A DNA stretch of 64,000 nt from Ardenticatenaceae bacterium (GTDB taxonomy: Bacteria; Chloroflexota; Anaerolineae; Promineifilales; Promineifilaceae), in assembly GCA_020634235.1 (NCBI GenBank), contig JACKCB010000002.1:1488001-1552000 (forward strand), written 5' to 3'. This document shows, one piece after another, positions 45,599-53,820 of the stretch (its first letter is position 1; every line of letters begins with the position of its first letter). The notes below the pieces were generated by a model. That model ran no database searches. It was not told the DNA's origin and worked only from the letters and a program-made list of their open reading frames with translations. The position numbers were made by a program, and so were the translations under genes.

Positions 45599-46621
45599 AT
45601 GAACAGAAAAACCATCTTACTTGCCACGCTTCTTGTGCTCCTTGGCTTGCTGTTAGTCGCTTGCGGCGGCGGCGAAGCAGATTGCGCCAGTGAAGACGTT
45701 TTCTGCGTCGGCCTGGTGACCGATGTTGGTGAAATCGACGACAAGTCATTCAACCAGTCGGCTTATGAAGGCGTCAAGCGCGCCGAGGCTGAACTGGGGG
45801 CCACCATCGATTACATCGAAACCAAGGATGCCAAAGACTACGAAGCCAACATCACCCTCTTCGCTGACGATGGGTATGACGTTATCGTCACCGTTGGCTT
45901 CGCCCTGGGGGAAGCAACGGCCAAAATGGCCGCCCAATATCCCGACATTGATTTCATTGGTGTCGACCAGTTCCAGGCAGAAACCGTACCGAACCTGACT
46001 GGCCTGATCTTCAATGAAGACAAGGCTGGCTTCCTGGCCGGGGCATTGGCCGCCATGCTCAGCGAGAGCAACACCGTGGCCGCGGTGCTGGGCACCGACC
46101 TGGTGCCGCCGGTGGTGGCTTTCAAGGAAGGGTATGAGAACGGCGCACTCTATATCAACCCGGACATCAACCTCATCTCCACCTTCCACCCTGGTGGGTT
46201 GGATGTGGCCTTCACGGACCCGGAATGGGGCGCTTCCACGGCCAAGCAGGCCATGGACCAGGGGGCTGACGTGGTCTTTGGGGCTGGTGGCAAGACCGGT
46301 AATGGGGCGCTGATCGAAGTGGCCGGCAACCCGGGCAAGTTCTGCATCGGTGTGGACAGCGATCAGTGGGAGACCGTGCCGGAGGCGCACGCCTGCCTGG
46401 TTTCTAGCGCGATGAAGCTCATCACCCCTGGTGTCTTCGACCTGATCAAGGCGTCCCAGGATGGCGGCTTCCCAGGTGGCAACTTTGTGGGTGACGTGGG
46501 CCTGGCCCCCTTCCATGATTTCGACGGCCAGATTTCCGCGGAGATCAAGAGCAAGATCGAGGAGATCGACGCCGGCCTGCGTGACGGCTCGCTCCAGACC
46601 GGTTACAACCCCGGTGGTTAG
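45599..46621 (+). CDS. BMP-family ABC transporter substrate-binding lipoprotein
   Basis: 340 aa. A signal peptide with lipobox (LLVACGGG) is followed by the basic-membrane-protein domain (GLVTDVGEIDDKSFNQSAYE, FIGVDQFQAETVPNLTGLIF). Family members bind nucleosides or related molecules outside the cell. AGGAGGAGATC precedes the ATG and a perfect TATAAT lies upstream. The transport genes follow after 442 bp that include a strong hairpin, which would allow more binding protein than permease. Confidence 0.93.
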   Translation: MNRKTILLATLLVLLGLLLVACGGGEADCASEDVFCVGLVTDVGEIDDKSFNQSAYEGVKRAEAELGATIDYIETKDAKDYEANITLFADDGYDVIVTVGFALGEATAKMAAQYPDIDFIGVDQFQAETVPNLTGLIFNEDKAGFLAGALAAMLSESNTVAAVLGTDLVPPVVAFKEGYENGALYINPDINLISTFHPGGLDVAFTDPEWGASTAKQAMDQGADVVFGAGGKTGNGALIEVAGNPGKFCIGVDSDQWETVPEAHACLVSSAMKLITPGVFDLIKASQDGGFPGGNFVGDVGLAPFHDFDGQISAEIKSKIEEIDAGLRDGSLQTGYNPGG

Positions 46622-46760
46622 CCGGCACCGTATGTGTGAGTAACCTGGCGTTTGCTAACGGAGGTATTGCCAGCTTGCATTCCTTGCCTGTCTGCTTTAT
46701 GGCTGAGGTGCCAGGTTGACAACGTTGGAATTCGCCAGATTCCCGTAGAACAATGAACCT

Positions 46761-46806
46761 ATGTGCGACGTGCCCGGCCATTGGCATACCAGGGCACGTC
46801 GCACAT
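46761..46806. terminator. Perfect 15-bp hairpin after the binding-protein gene
   Basis: ATGTGCGACGTGCCC (46761-46775) pairs with 46792-46806 around a 16-nt loop. The following tail is only weakly T-rich, so it may act as an attenuator or 3'-end stabiliser. Confidence 0.6.
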
Positions 46807-46946
46807 GCTTATTCAGTCGCGTTGTGGGGGTGGGGAATGTGTCTGGGCAGTAGTGGGGTTGTTTTCGGCCGCGCCCCGGCCGGGGAACAGCCAGGACAAG
46901 ACCCGGCTTAAGGGTCCGCCCAAAATCAACTTTGGACTTTCCGTTC

Positions 46947-46990
46947 GTAGTAACCGCTTTAGCGGTCTGCACGGCTAAAGCCTTTACTAC
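46947..46990. repeat. REP-like palindrome
   Basis: GTAGTAACCGCTTTAGC (46947-46963) and its complement (46974-46990) pair at 15 of 17 positions around a 10-nt loop. The two mismatches and the GTAGTAA/TTACTAC ends are typical of dispersed palindromic units. Confidence 0.55.
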
Positions 46991-47063
46991 AAACTTAATT
47001 GCGAGCGGATCCTAAGCAAACTGCCTGAGCAGTTACGTCTGTTTGACAAAATGGTAGCAAGCG

Positions 47064-48164
47064 ATGACGGAACAAAAAGACCAGCAACTTGCCTTCCTTA
47101 AAGCTATCTTGCGTGCCAGCGCCATTCCTGTCGTGGCCGTTTTGCTGGCCGCCATTATCGGCGCGGTTATTTTGTGGGGGTCGGGGGCTTCCCCGCTGGA
47201 GGCTTATGCGGCCTTGCTAAAGGGCGCGTTTGGCAGCCCCCAGGCCCTGCAGCGCACGCTGGAAAAGGCCACGCCGCTGGTCTTCAGCGGTCTGGCGGTG
47301 GCTTTTGCCTTTAAGGCGGGGCTGTTCAACATTGGGGCGCAGGGGCAACTGCTGCTGGGGGCAATCATGGCCGCCTACGTGGGCTTTAGTTTCACGGGGC
47401 TGCCGGCATACCTGCATGTGCCGCTGGCGCTGCTGGTGGGGGCGGTTGCGGGCGCGCTCTATGGCGCGATTCCCGGCGCGCTGAAGGCGTATACCGGTGC
47501 CCACGAAGTTATCACGACCATTATGCTGAACTATGTGGCCATCAACCTGACCGATTACCTGGCGGATGGCCCCTGGAAAGACACTTCGGTGGGCAACGTT
47601 GTCGCCCGTACCCCGGCAATTCAGGACACGGCCCGTATTCCGGCGTTGGGGCCGGTGCCTCTGGGCTTTGTGCTGGCGGTGATCATGGCGGCGCTGGCCT
47701 GGTGGGTGTTGTGGAAGACGACACTGGGGTATGAAATCCGCACCGTGGGCCTGAACCCCAATGCGGCGCGCTATGCCGGCATCAAGGTGGCCCGCATGGT
47801 GATTCTGACGATGGTGCTGAGCGGCTTCCTGGCCGGTATGGGTGGTGCGGTGGAGTCGCTGGGCATTGTGGGCCGCTACCAGCCGGGCTTTAACGTGGCC
47901 CTGGGTTTTGATGGGATTACGATTGCCTTGCTGGGTAAGACGCACCCATTTGGGGTGATTCCGGCGGCGATTTTGGTGGGCGCGATGCGCGCGGGCAGCA
48001 GCCAGATGCAGTTTTCGGCCAACGTGGCGGCGGAGATCATTGACGTGATCCTGGCCGTGATTCTCTTCTTTGTGACGGCGGATATGATTGTGCGGAAGCT
48101 GATCCGGATGCGCCAGACGGAGGAGGAGAAGGTCGTTCTGAGCAGTGGTTGGGGCCAGCAGTAG
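47064..48164 (+). CDS. BMP-type ABC transporter permease 1
   Basis: 366 aa with eight to ten membrane helices and the BPD-transp-2 pattern (GLFNIGAQGQLLLGAIMAAY, YAGIKVARMVILTMVLSGFL). It forms the channel for nucleosides or sugars with the second permease encoded next. It has only weak ribosome-binding sequence before ATG 47064. Confidence 0.92.
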   Translation: MTEQKDQQLAFLKAILRASAIPVVAVLLAAIIGAVILWGSGASPLEAYAALLKGAFGSPQALQRTLEKATPLVFSGLAVAFAFKAGLFNIGAQGQLLLGAIMAAYVGFSFTGLPAYLHVPLALLVGAVAGALYGAIPGALKAYTGAHEVITTIMLNYVAINLTDYLADGPWKDTSVGNVVARTPAIQDTARIPALGPVPLGFVLAVIMAALAWWVLWKTTLGYEIRTVGLNPNAARYAGIKVARMVILTMVLSGFLAGMGGAVESLGIVGRYQPGFNVALGFDGITIALLGKTHPFGVIPAAILVGAMRAGSSQMQFSANVAAEIIDVILAVILFFVTADMIVRKLIRMRQTEEEKVVLSSGWGQQ

Positions 48165-48181
48165 GCCTGTGGAGGTGTGAG

Positions 48182-49204
48182 ATGCAGATAGCCACGACGA
48201 CGACATCCCCGGCCGGGAACACATTCCTACGTCGCTTTGGGCTGCTGCTGGGCATTGGCCTGGCGGCTTTGGTGCTGGTTGTCTGGCGCTACCTGGTGGA
48301 TCCCCAACCCACCACGGCCGTGCTGGCGGCCACGCTGCGCCAATCGACCCCGCTGGTTTTAGGTGCCCTGTGCGGCATCTTTGGCGAACGTTCCGGGGTG
48401 ATCAACATTGGCATTGAAGGGCAAATGCTCATGGCGGCTTTTGTTGGCTTCCTGACCAACGTGTATACCGGCAACCTGGCTCTGGCCGTCGCGGCCGGGG
48501 TGACTACCGGCGCACTGATGGGGCTGTTTCTGGCCTTCATGTCCGTGACCCTAAAGATGGACCAGATTATTGGCGGCACAGTGTTGAATATTCTGGCCTT
48601 TGGCCTGACCGGCTATTTTTACACGGCCGGGCTAACCACTTCCGGCAAACTGCTGCCTGTACCCCTGGGTCCGCTGGCCGATATTCCACTGGTGGGACCG
48701 GTGCTGTTCAACAACCCGCCACTCACCTATCTAACCCTGCTGTTGGTGGCCCTGGCCCATTACGTGATCTACTTCACGCGCTGGGGGCTGCGTATGCGCG
48801 CCGTGGGAGAGCACCCCCGCGCGGCTGATACCGTGGGCATTAACGTCTTCTGGATGCGTTATGCCAACGTGATGATTGGCGGTGCGTTTGCCGGGCTGGC
48901 CGGCGCCTACCTGACGCTGGAGGCAGTCGGTTCGTTTGAGCGCAATATGACCAACGGACGCGGCTTTCTGGCCCTGGCGGTGATGATTTTTGGCAAGTGG
49001 AATCCCCTGGGGGCGTGGGGTGCGGCGCTGCTGTTTGGCTTTGCCTCGGCCATGCAGACGCAATTGCAGTTTACCGGCGGGCTGGAGATTCCGCACCAGT
49101 TCATCGGCATGCTGCCTTATTTGCTGACTATTATTGTGCTGGCCGGCTTTGTGGGTCGCTCCCGGCCACCGGCCGCGGAAGGCGTGCCCTACGAAAAGGA
49201 ATAG
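48182..49204 (+). CDS. BMP-type ABC transporter permease 2
   Basis: 340 aa from ATG 48182, with GGAGGTG upstream; an earlier in-frame ATG at 48149 overlaps the first permease and lacks support. It shows the pattern GVINIGIEGQMLMAAFVGFL and NVMIGGAFAGLAGAYLTLE of the partner permease. It starts 17 bp after permease 1 and ends 6 bp before the ATPase. Confidence 0.92.
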   Translation: MQIATTTTSPAGNTFLRRFGLLLGIGLAALVLVVWRYLVDPQPTTAVLAATLRQSTPLVLGALCGIFGERSGVINIGIEGQMLMAAFVGFLTNVYTGNLALAVAAGVTTGALMGLFLAFMSVTLKMDQIIGGTVLNILAFGLTGYFYTAGLTTSGKLLPVPLGPLADIPLVGPVLFNNPPLTYLTLLLVALAHYVIYFTRWGLRMRAVGEHPRAADTVGINVFWMRYANVMIGGAFAGLAGAYLTLEAVGSFERNMTNGRGFLALAVMIFGKWNPLGAWGAALLFGFASAMQTQLQFTGGLEIPHQFIGMLPYLLTIIVLAGFVGRSRPPAAEGVPYEKE

Positions 49205-49210
49205 GCGGAC

Positions 49211-50749
49211 ATGGCCGAGAATGAAGTTCTGGCGCTTGAAGCGCGCAACGTGACGAAGCGGTTTCCTGGGGTGCTGGCCAATGACCAGGTGAATTTCAGG
49301 CTGCGCAAAGGGGAGATCCACGCCCTGCTGGGGGAGAATGGCGCGGGCAAGAGCACGCTGATGAATGTGATCTACGGCTTGTACCGGCCGGATGAGGGGG
49401 AGATCTTCGTCGACGGGCAGCCGGTGACCATTGCGGACCCCAACGATGCCATTGCCCGGGGTATTGGCATGGTCCACCAGCATTTTATGTTGGTGCCGGT
49501 CTTTACCGTGGCCGAGAACATTATCCTGGGTTCAGAGGTGACCCGTGGCCCGTCGTTGGATATGCGGCGCGCCCGGCAGCAGATCCGCCAGCTCTCGGCG
49601 GAGTTTAACCTGGCGGTGGACCCCGACGCGGTGATTGAGGATTTGCCGGTGGGCTTGCAGCAGCGGGTGGAGATTGTGAAGGCGCTATACCGTGAGGCGC
49701 GCATTTTGGTCCTGGATGAACCGACGGCGGTGTTGACGCCACAAGAGGCCCAGGATCTTTTCCAGGTTATGCACCAGTTAACGGAGCGGGGGGTGTCGAT
49801 TATCTTCATCACCCATAAGCTGAAGGAAGTGCTGGCGGTGGCGGATAGCATCACGGTGATGCGGCGCGGTAAAGTGGTGGGGGAAACGACCCCGGCCGGG
49901 ATCGACGAACAAGGGCTGGCGGAGATGATGGTGGGGCGGGATGTGCTGCTGCGGGTGGAGAAGGATGAGGCCTCCCCGGCCGGGGAGATTCTCACAGTCC
50001 AGGGGCTAACAGTTCGGGACGAACGCAAGATCATTGCCGTGAACGACATTTCCTTTAGCGTGCGCGCCGGCGAAGTGCTGGGCATTGCCGGGGTACAGGG
50101 CAATGGTCAGCGCGAACTGGCCGAGGCCCTGACCGGCCTGCGTGCCGCAGAAGCCGGCACCATGCTGTTGGAAGGTGAAAATGTCCACCTAAACGATCCC
50201 CGCTTTCTGATTGAGCACGGAATGGCCCATATCCCGGAAGACCGGCAGAAGCATGGGCTAGTGCTGCCTTACTCCATCATTGACAACCTGGTGCTTTGCA
50301 CCTACTACAAAGCCCCCTTTGCCAGCGGTATGCGGCGCAACCCGCGGGCTATGATGGAAAACGCCCTGCGGCTCATTGAGGAGTTTGACGTGCGCACGCC
50401 CGGTCCGCGAACCGCAGCCGGGACGCTGTCGGGTGGCAACCAGCAGAAGGTAATTGTGGCGCGGGAACTATCCCGGCCGGTGCGCCTGCTCATTGCCAAC
50501 CAACCCACGCGCGGCCTGGACGTTGGTTCCATTGAATTCATCCACCGGCGCATCATTGAGGAGCGGGACAAGGGGGTGGCCGTGCTGCTGATTTCGGCCG
50601 AACTAGACGAGATCCTGGCCCTGGCCGACCGGATCGCGGTGATCTTCCACGGCCGGTTGGTGGCCACCATGCCGGCTGCCGAAGCCACGCGCGAGCAGTT
50701 GGGGCTGCTCATGGCCGGCTCCGGGCAGGAAACGATCCCCTTGGGGTAA
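49211..50749 (+). CDS. BMP-type ABC transporter ATPase with two nucleotide-binding domains
   Basis: 512 aa. Domain 1 has Walker A GENGAGKST, signature VGLQQRVEIVKAL and Walker B ILVLDEPT. Domain 2 has LSGGNQQKVIVAREL and LLIANQPTRGLD but a degenerate Walker A (GVQGNGQRE), as is usual for sugar/nucleoside ATPases of the RbsA/MglA kind. The gene order (binding protein, permeases, ATPase last) is less common than ATPase second. Confidence 0.93.
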   Translation: MAENEVLALEARNVTKRFPGVLANDQVNFRLRKGEIHALLGENGAGKSTLMNVIYGLYRPDEGEIFVDGQPVTIADPNDAIARGIGMVHQHFMLVPVFTVAENIILGSEVTRGPSLDMRRARQQIRQLSAEFNLAVDPDAVIEDLPVGLQQRVEIVKALYREARILVLDEPTAVLTPQEAQDLFQVMHQLTERGVSIIFITHKLKEVLAVADSITVMRRGKVVGETTPAGIDEQGLAEMMVGRDVLLRVEKDEASPAGEILTVQGLTVRDERKIIAVNDISFSVRAGEVLGIAGVQGNGQRELAEALTGLRAAEAGTMLLEGENVHLNDPRFLIEHGMAHIPEDRQKHGLVLPYSIIDNLVLCTYYKAPFASGMRRNPRAMMENALRLIEEFDVRTPGPRTAAGTLSGGNQQKVIVARELSRPVRLLIANQPTRGLDVGSIEFIHRRIIEERDKGVAVLLISAELDEILALADRIAVIFHGRLVATMPAAEATREQLGLLMAGSGQETIPLG

Positions 50750-50890
50750 CGAAAGGCGGCGCGGAGTCTGTGGAGACGCATTGGGCAGCAACCCTTCTAC
50801 CGGCCATCCCGGCCGGGGGGGTGCCCAATTGGCACACCGCGCATCTCCGCAACCCATGGCACTGCCGTGGTTGGAACCGGGTCAGGTCAA

Positions 50891-51670
50891 TCAGCCGCGC
50901 CCGGTCTCTGCAACCGTTTCGAGCGTGAAGTCGAGGCTGTCGCGGGCCATTTTCCACTCAAAATAGTCGCCATAGCCAGCTTCCGTCAATGCCCTTTTCG
51001 CTTCCCGCAGCAGCCTTTGTTGAATGCGCCAATCCCCTGTCTCCAAAATCTGCGTCAGACATCGCAGCAGCTCCTCGGCCGGCAAACTGAGCCTGTGCAG
51101 AGGATGGGCAGCCAGTTCCCAGGCCAGGTATTTGTAGTAAGGAACCAGCCGCCGGTCGTGGATGCAGAATATCGCTTCCAGAAACGGCCGCACGCTTTCC
51201 GCCGCTTCCAGCCGATACCCGATCAGATTACCGGCGCGCAGATTCTTCAAGGAATGGTACACCTGGTTGAAATACCAGCGCAGTGATTGGCGGATATGCT
51301 CTTCGACGCGCCCGGCCGGGACGTGGCCAGCCTCATCCAGCAGCCGTTGAATCTCACCGCCGCTGCGGTCGTGTTCGACCGATAAGTGCGCCCAGGTGTA
51401 GCGCTCCCAATGCAGCGGCCCGCGCCAGGTGAGCCGCTGGCGGAAGGAATCAAGGGTGAAGATATAAAGACGGCCGTCCGGCGGCAAATCCCTGTATCTC
51501 TCCTGGTACTTTTCCAGGGCGTCGTCAGCCACAAAAATGGCAAAATCATAATCCGACCATTGGTTGGCAAACCCTTTGCCCCGCGAGCCGGTAACGACGA
51601 AGCCCAGGATGTCTTCGTTGAGCCTCGATGCTTCCCGAATAGCCAGAAATGCCTGTTCCATCGTTTCCAT
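50891..51670 (-). CDS. Nucleotidyltransferase-fold protein
   Basis: 259 aa. The motif GSRGKGFANQWSDYDFAIFV (Gly-Ser, then Asp-x-Asp) marks a minimal nucleotidyltransferase of the DNA polymerase beta superfamily, with an all-alpha C-terminal region, as in aminoglycoside or lincosamide adenylyltransferases. Substrate unknown. AGGAGGGG precedes the ATG. A paired-hairpin repeat lies 23 bp upstream. Confidence 0.8.
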   Translation of the reverse strand: METMEQAFLAIREASRLNEDILGFVVTGSRGKGFANQWSDYDFAIFVADDALEKYQERYRDLPPDGRLYIFTLDSFRQRLTWRGPLHWERYTWAHLSVEHDRSGGEIQRLLDEAGHVPAGRVEEHIRQSLRWYFNQVYHSLKNLRAGNLIGYRLEAAESVRPFLEAIFCIHDRRLVPYYKYLAWELAAHPLHRLSLPAEELLRCLTQILETGDWRIQQRLLREAKRALTEAGYGDYFEWKMARDSLDFTLETVAETGRG

Positions 51671-51692
51671 AATCCCCTCCTTCGTAAATGGG

Positions 51693-51748
51693 AGTGCGGG
51701 CAGCTTGCCCGCACTGGCGGACTGGCAGTCCGCGCTCCATTTTCATTC
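51693..51748 (-). repeat. Paired-hairpin repeat, copy 1
   Basis: Two adjacent perfect stems (51693-51702 with 51706-51715; 51717-51723 with 51727-51733), then TTTTCATTC on the plus strand. The layout matches the element at 53628. Both sit about 24 bp 5' of a minus-strand start codon. Confidence 0.7.
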
Positions 51749-51859
51749 GTGGTGTTGAGCTTGCGCTCATGTCGTCTCCTGCCGATTTCAGGGTGGGCTG
51801 ATCTTCCAGATTAGCCCACCCTGATAAGCCTGATTAGCACCAACAACATCACTATCCCG

Positions 51860-53101
51860 TTACTGCAACAGAGACCCTTCGTGGGTGAGCAAGAAAATAT
51901 TCCAATCGGCGTCAGAGCTGGTGCTTGTGTCGCTAAAACTTGTCCCCATCCCAGAAACCCGACCTGATTCCACATAGACAAAGTACACGCCATCGTGGTA
52001 AAGAAGATCGGTCGACCAGATAAACGGCCCAACTGTACTTCCACTGGCAATTGGCTCCTCAGAGCGCACCCAGTTCACGCCATCGGCGCTGACGGCAAAC
52101 CCATAAGCGCCATGCTGCTTACCCACCTGGTAACTACGAGCATACAACATCACCCAACCATCGGGTGTGAGGACCACCTGAGGATCAAGCAACAGCCCAG
52201 CGTCCCAGCCTCCCTGTTCCCCGCTGCCGGTCAAAACAGGATCCTCTTGTTTCGTCCAATGAATGCCATCTGCGGAGGTCGCCATCCCGATTGCGGATTG
52301 TCGTTCTGAATAGCCGGTATAGTACATCACATACCCCTGCTCGATACGGACAACACTCGGATTTTGTACAGCAAGCGAGTCCCACGCATCTTGACCTCCG
52401 GGCGTCAGTGCCATCTCGGCGTCCGCCGTCCAGGGGCCGGTAGGGGCCGGCGCCGTAACCCGGCCAATGCTGCCAACGGTTATCACCCCCCACACTACCG
52501 GGCGGTCAACTGTGTAGAAATACAAAACCCACGTCCCATCCGGTTCCACAATTACGCTGGACACAAAGGCTGTATAGGGAACGTTGAGCGCTTCACCCAG
52601 AAAAATGGGTTCCTCTGTTACACGGGTCCAGTTGACGCCATCCGGTGACGTGGAATAAAAGACATGTACCTGCGCCGGCCACCATGCCAGTTCGTTGTGA
52701 AACATGTGAAACTGCCCATCATGATAAACGGTCGCACCGGGAAAGGCCAATTTCATAGGCGCTGCCGCCGTGTCGTTGTGATAAATGACCGGCTCTTCAC
52801 TGGCCAGCGTGAACAAGCCAGCAGATGGTATTCGCTGCGACGTGGGTTCTGGCGATGCAGTTGGCACGGGTGGTTCCGTAGGCGGCAGCTCTGTCGGTGA
52901 CGGTTCCGTGGGCGGTGGTTCCGTGGGCGGCAAAGATGTGGGTGGGAGCTCAGTAGGTACTGCTTCTGGTTCATTTGCTACCTCTGCAACAACCGTCTTA
53001 TCTTGTACGGATGCTGAGTCTGGCGCGACCACGTCTGCCTGGCAGCCTACTAAGCACAAGGTCAACAGGATTAGGATATGGACAAACAGGTGGATTTTCA
53101 T
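51860..53101 (-). CDS. Secreted beta-propeller lipoprotein (glycosidase-like)
   Basis: 413 aa from ATG 53101, with AGAGGGAAAA upstream. Lipobox LCLVGC is followed by a Pro/Thr/Glu linker (about residues 42-82) and a domain with three repeats of Ser-x-Asp-Gly-x-x-Trp (SPDGVNWTR, SADGIHWTK, SADGVNWVR). That pattern is typical of five-bladed propellers related to GH43/GH32 families. No catalytic assignment can be made. Contains no CCGGCCGG palindrome. Confidence 0.75.
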   Translation of the reverse strand: MKIHLFVHILILLTLCLVGCQADVVAPDSASVQDKTVVAEVANEPEAVPTELPPTSLPPTEPPPTEPSPTELPPTEPPVPTASPEPTSQRIPSAGLFTLASEEPVIYHNDTAAAPMKLAFPGATVYHDGQFHMFHNELAWWPAQVHVFYSTSPDGVNWTRVTEEPIFLGEALNVPYTAFVSSVIVEPDGTWVLYFYTVDRPVVWGVITVGSIGRVTAPAPTGPWTADAEMALTPGGQDAWDSLAVQNPSVVRIEQGYVMYYTGYSERQSAIGMATSADGIHWTKQEDPVLTGSGEQGGWDAGLLLDPQVVLTPDGWVMLYARSYQVGKQHGAYGFAVSADGVNWVRSEEPIASGSTVGPFIWSTDLLYHDGVYFVYVESGRVSGMGTSFSDTSTSSDADWNIFLLTHEGSLLQ

Positions 53102-53186
53102 GATTTTCCCTCTTACAAGAGACCTTCTGGGAGGCTGCACTGTGCAGACCTCCCGAAGATTACATGTCCCATTTACGGGTAATCAA

Positions 53187-53603
53187 CTAAACAACTTCCG
53201 CTTGTGGCGCCGGCGCAATCTGCTGCATCAGCCCCATCAAGTCCGGGTAAGACCACTCCTCAACCACGACGCCTTTCTCAAACCGGGCAATGCAAGCGCC
53301 ATTAAACTGCACCGCTTTGCCGGTGGCCGGCACGCCCATGAATTCCCCTTTGTGCGTCCCGATACCCGTCCAAACGGTAACGACATAATCGCCATCGCTC
53401 AGGCTGAAGTGGATGTCAAAGTGGAAGTCCGGCAGGCCCACCCGGAACGGCTTCATGAATTCTTTGTATCCATCCGGGCCGCGCACGCCCAGGGTGTGGT
53501 TGACATGCTGCTGGGCCACAGACGCCGACAACACAGCTTCATCATCCTCTGCCCAATATTCGTCAAACAAACGCTCGTAGATCTTGATATTTTCCTGTGA
53601 CAT
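53187..53603 (-). CDS. SnoaL-like (NTF2-fold) protein
   Basis: 138 aa. The pattern IYERLFDEYWAEDD ... VRGPDGYKEFMKPFRVGLPD ... VVTVWTGIGTHKGEFMGVPA matches the SnoaL-like polyketide cyclase/ester cyclase family, often of unknown substrate. AGGAG precedes the ATG. The second paired-hairpin repeat lies 25 bp upstream. Confidence 0.82.
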   Translation of the reverse strand: MSQENIKIYERLFDEYWAEDDEAVLSASVAQQHVNHTLGVRGPDGYKEFMKPFRVGLPDFHFDIHFSLSDGDYVVTVWTGIGTHKGEFMGVPATGKAVQFNGACIARFEKGVVVEEWSYPDLMGLMQQIAPAPQAEVV

Positions 53604-53627
53604 TTTTCGCTCCTTTGAAAATGTTGC

Positions 53628-53680
53628 GCGAGCATCTTGCTCGCCCGTGTCGGCTGGAAGCCGGTGCTACGTTTTCATTC
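53628..53680 (-). repeat. Paired-hairpin repeat, copy 2
   Basis: GCGAGCA/TGCTCGC (53628-53634, 53638-53644) and CGGCT/AGCCG (53651-53655, 53659-53663), then TTTTCATTC at 53672-53680. Same order, orientation and end sequence as the copy at 51693, but the stem sequences differ. Confidence 0.65.
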
Positions 53681-53723
53681 ATCATCATCCTGACAAATCA
53701 TCGTCACAAGAACGTCACAAGCG

Positions 53724-53753
53724 TTGAACTGCGGGCTGCTTTTGTTTTACAAT
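53724..53753 (+). promoter_or_regulatory. Predicted promoter of the giant receptor gene
   Basis: TTGAAC (53724-53729), an 18-bp spacer and TACAAT (53748-53753). The start site would fall at about 53760, directly next to the palindrome at 53761. Confidence 0.5.
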
Positions 53754-53760
53754 AGCCATT

Positions 53761-53774
53761 GTGACATTTGTCAC
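53761..53774. promoter_or_regulatory. CRP/FNR-family-like palindrome at the giant receptor promoter
   Basis: GTGACATTTGTCAC, a perfect GTGA-N6-TCAC site at the predicted start of transcription, a position suited to repression. Identical in its form and centre to the sites at 4300 and 38127. Confidence 0.55.
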
Positions 53775-53820
53775 CACTAGCCACGACACACCCCGCACCG
53801 CTGCCAGGTTGAGAAACGTT

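Larger units (their letters stand above)
46622..47063. other. Intergenic region with two palindromes
   Basis: 442 bp between binding protein and first permease. It contains a perfect 15-bp hairpin (46761-46806) and a REP-like palindrome (46947-46990), with one CCCCGGCCGGGG between them. No supportable gene. Confidence 0.7.

Noticed and set aside
53761..53820. GTG 53761 as start of the giant receptor
   Set aside because: The codon lies inside the operator-like palindrome at the predicted transcript start; ATG 53821 begins the SARP domain directly.
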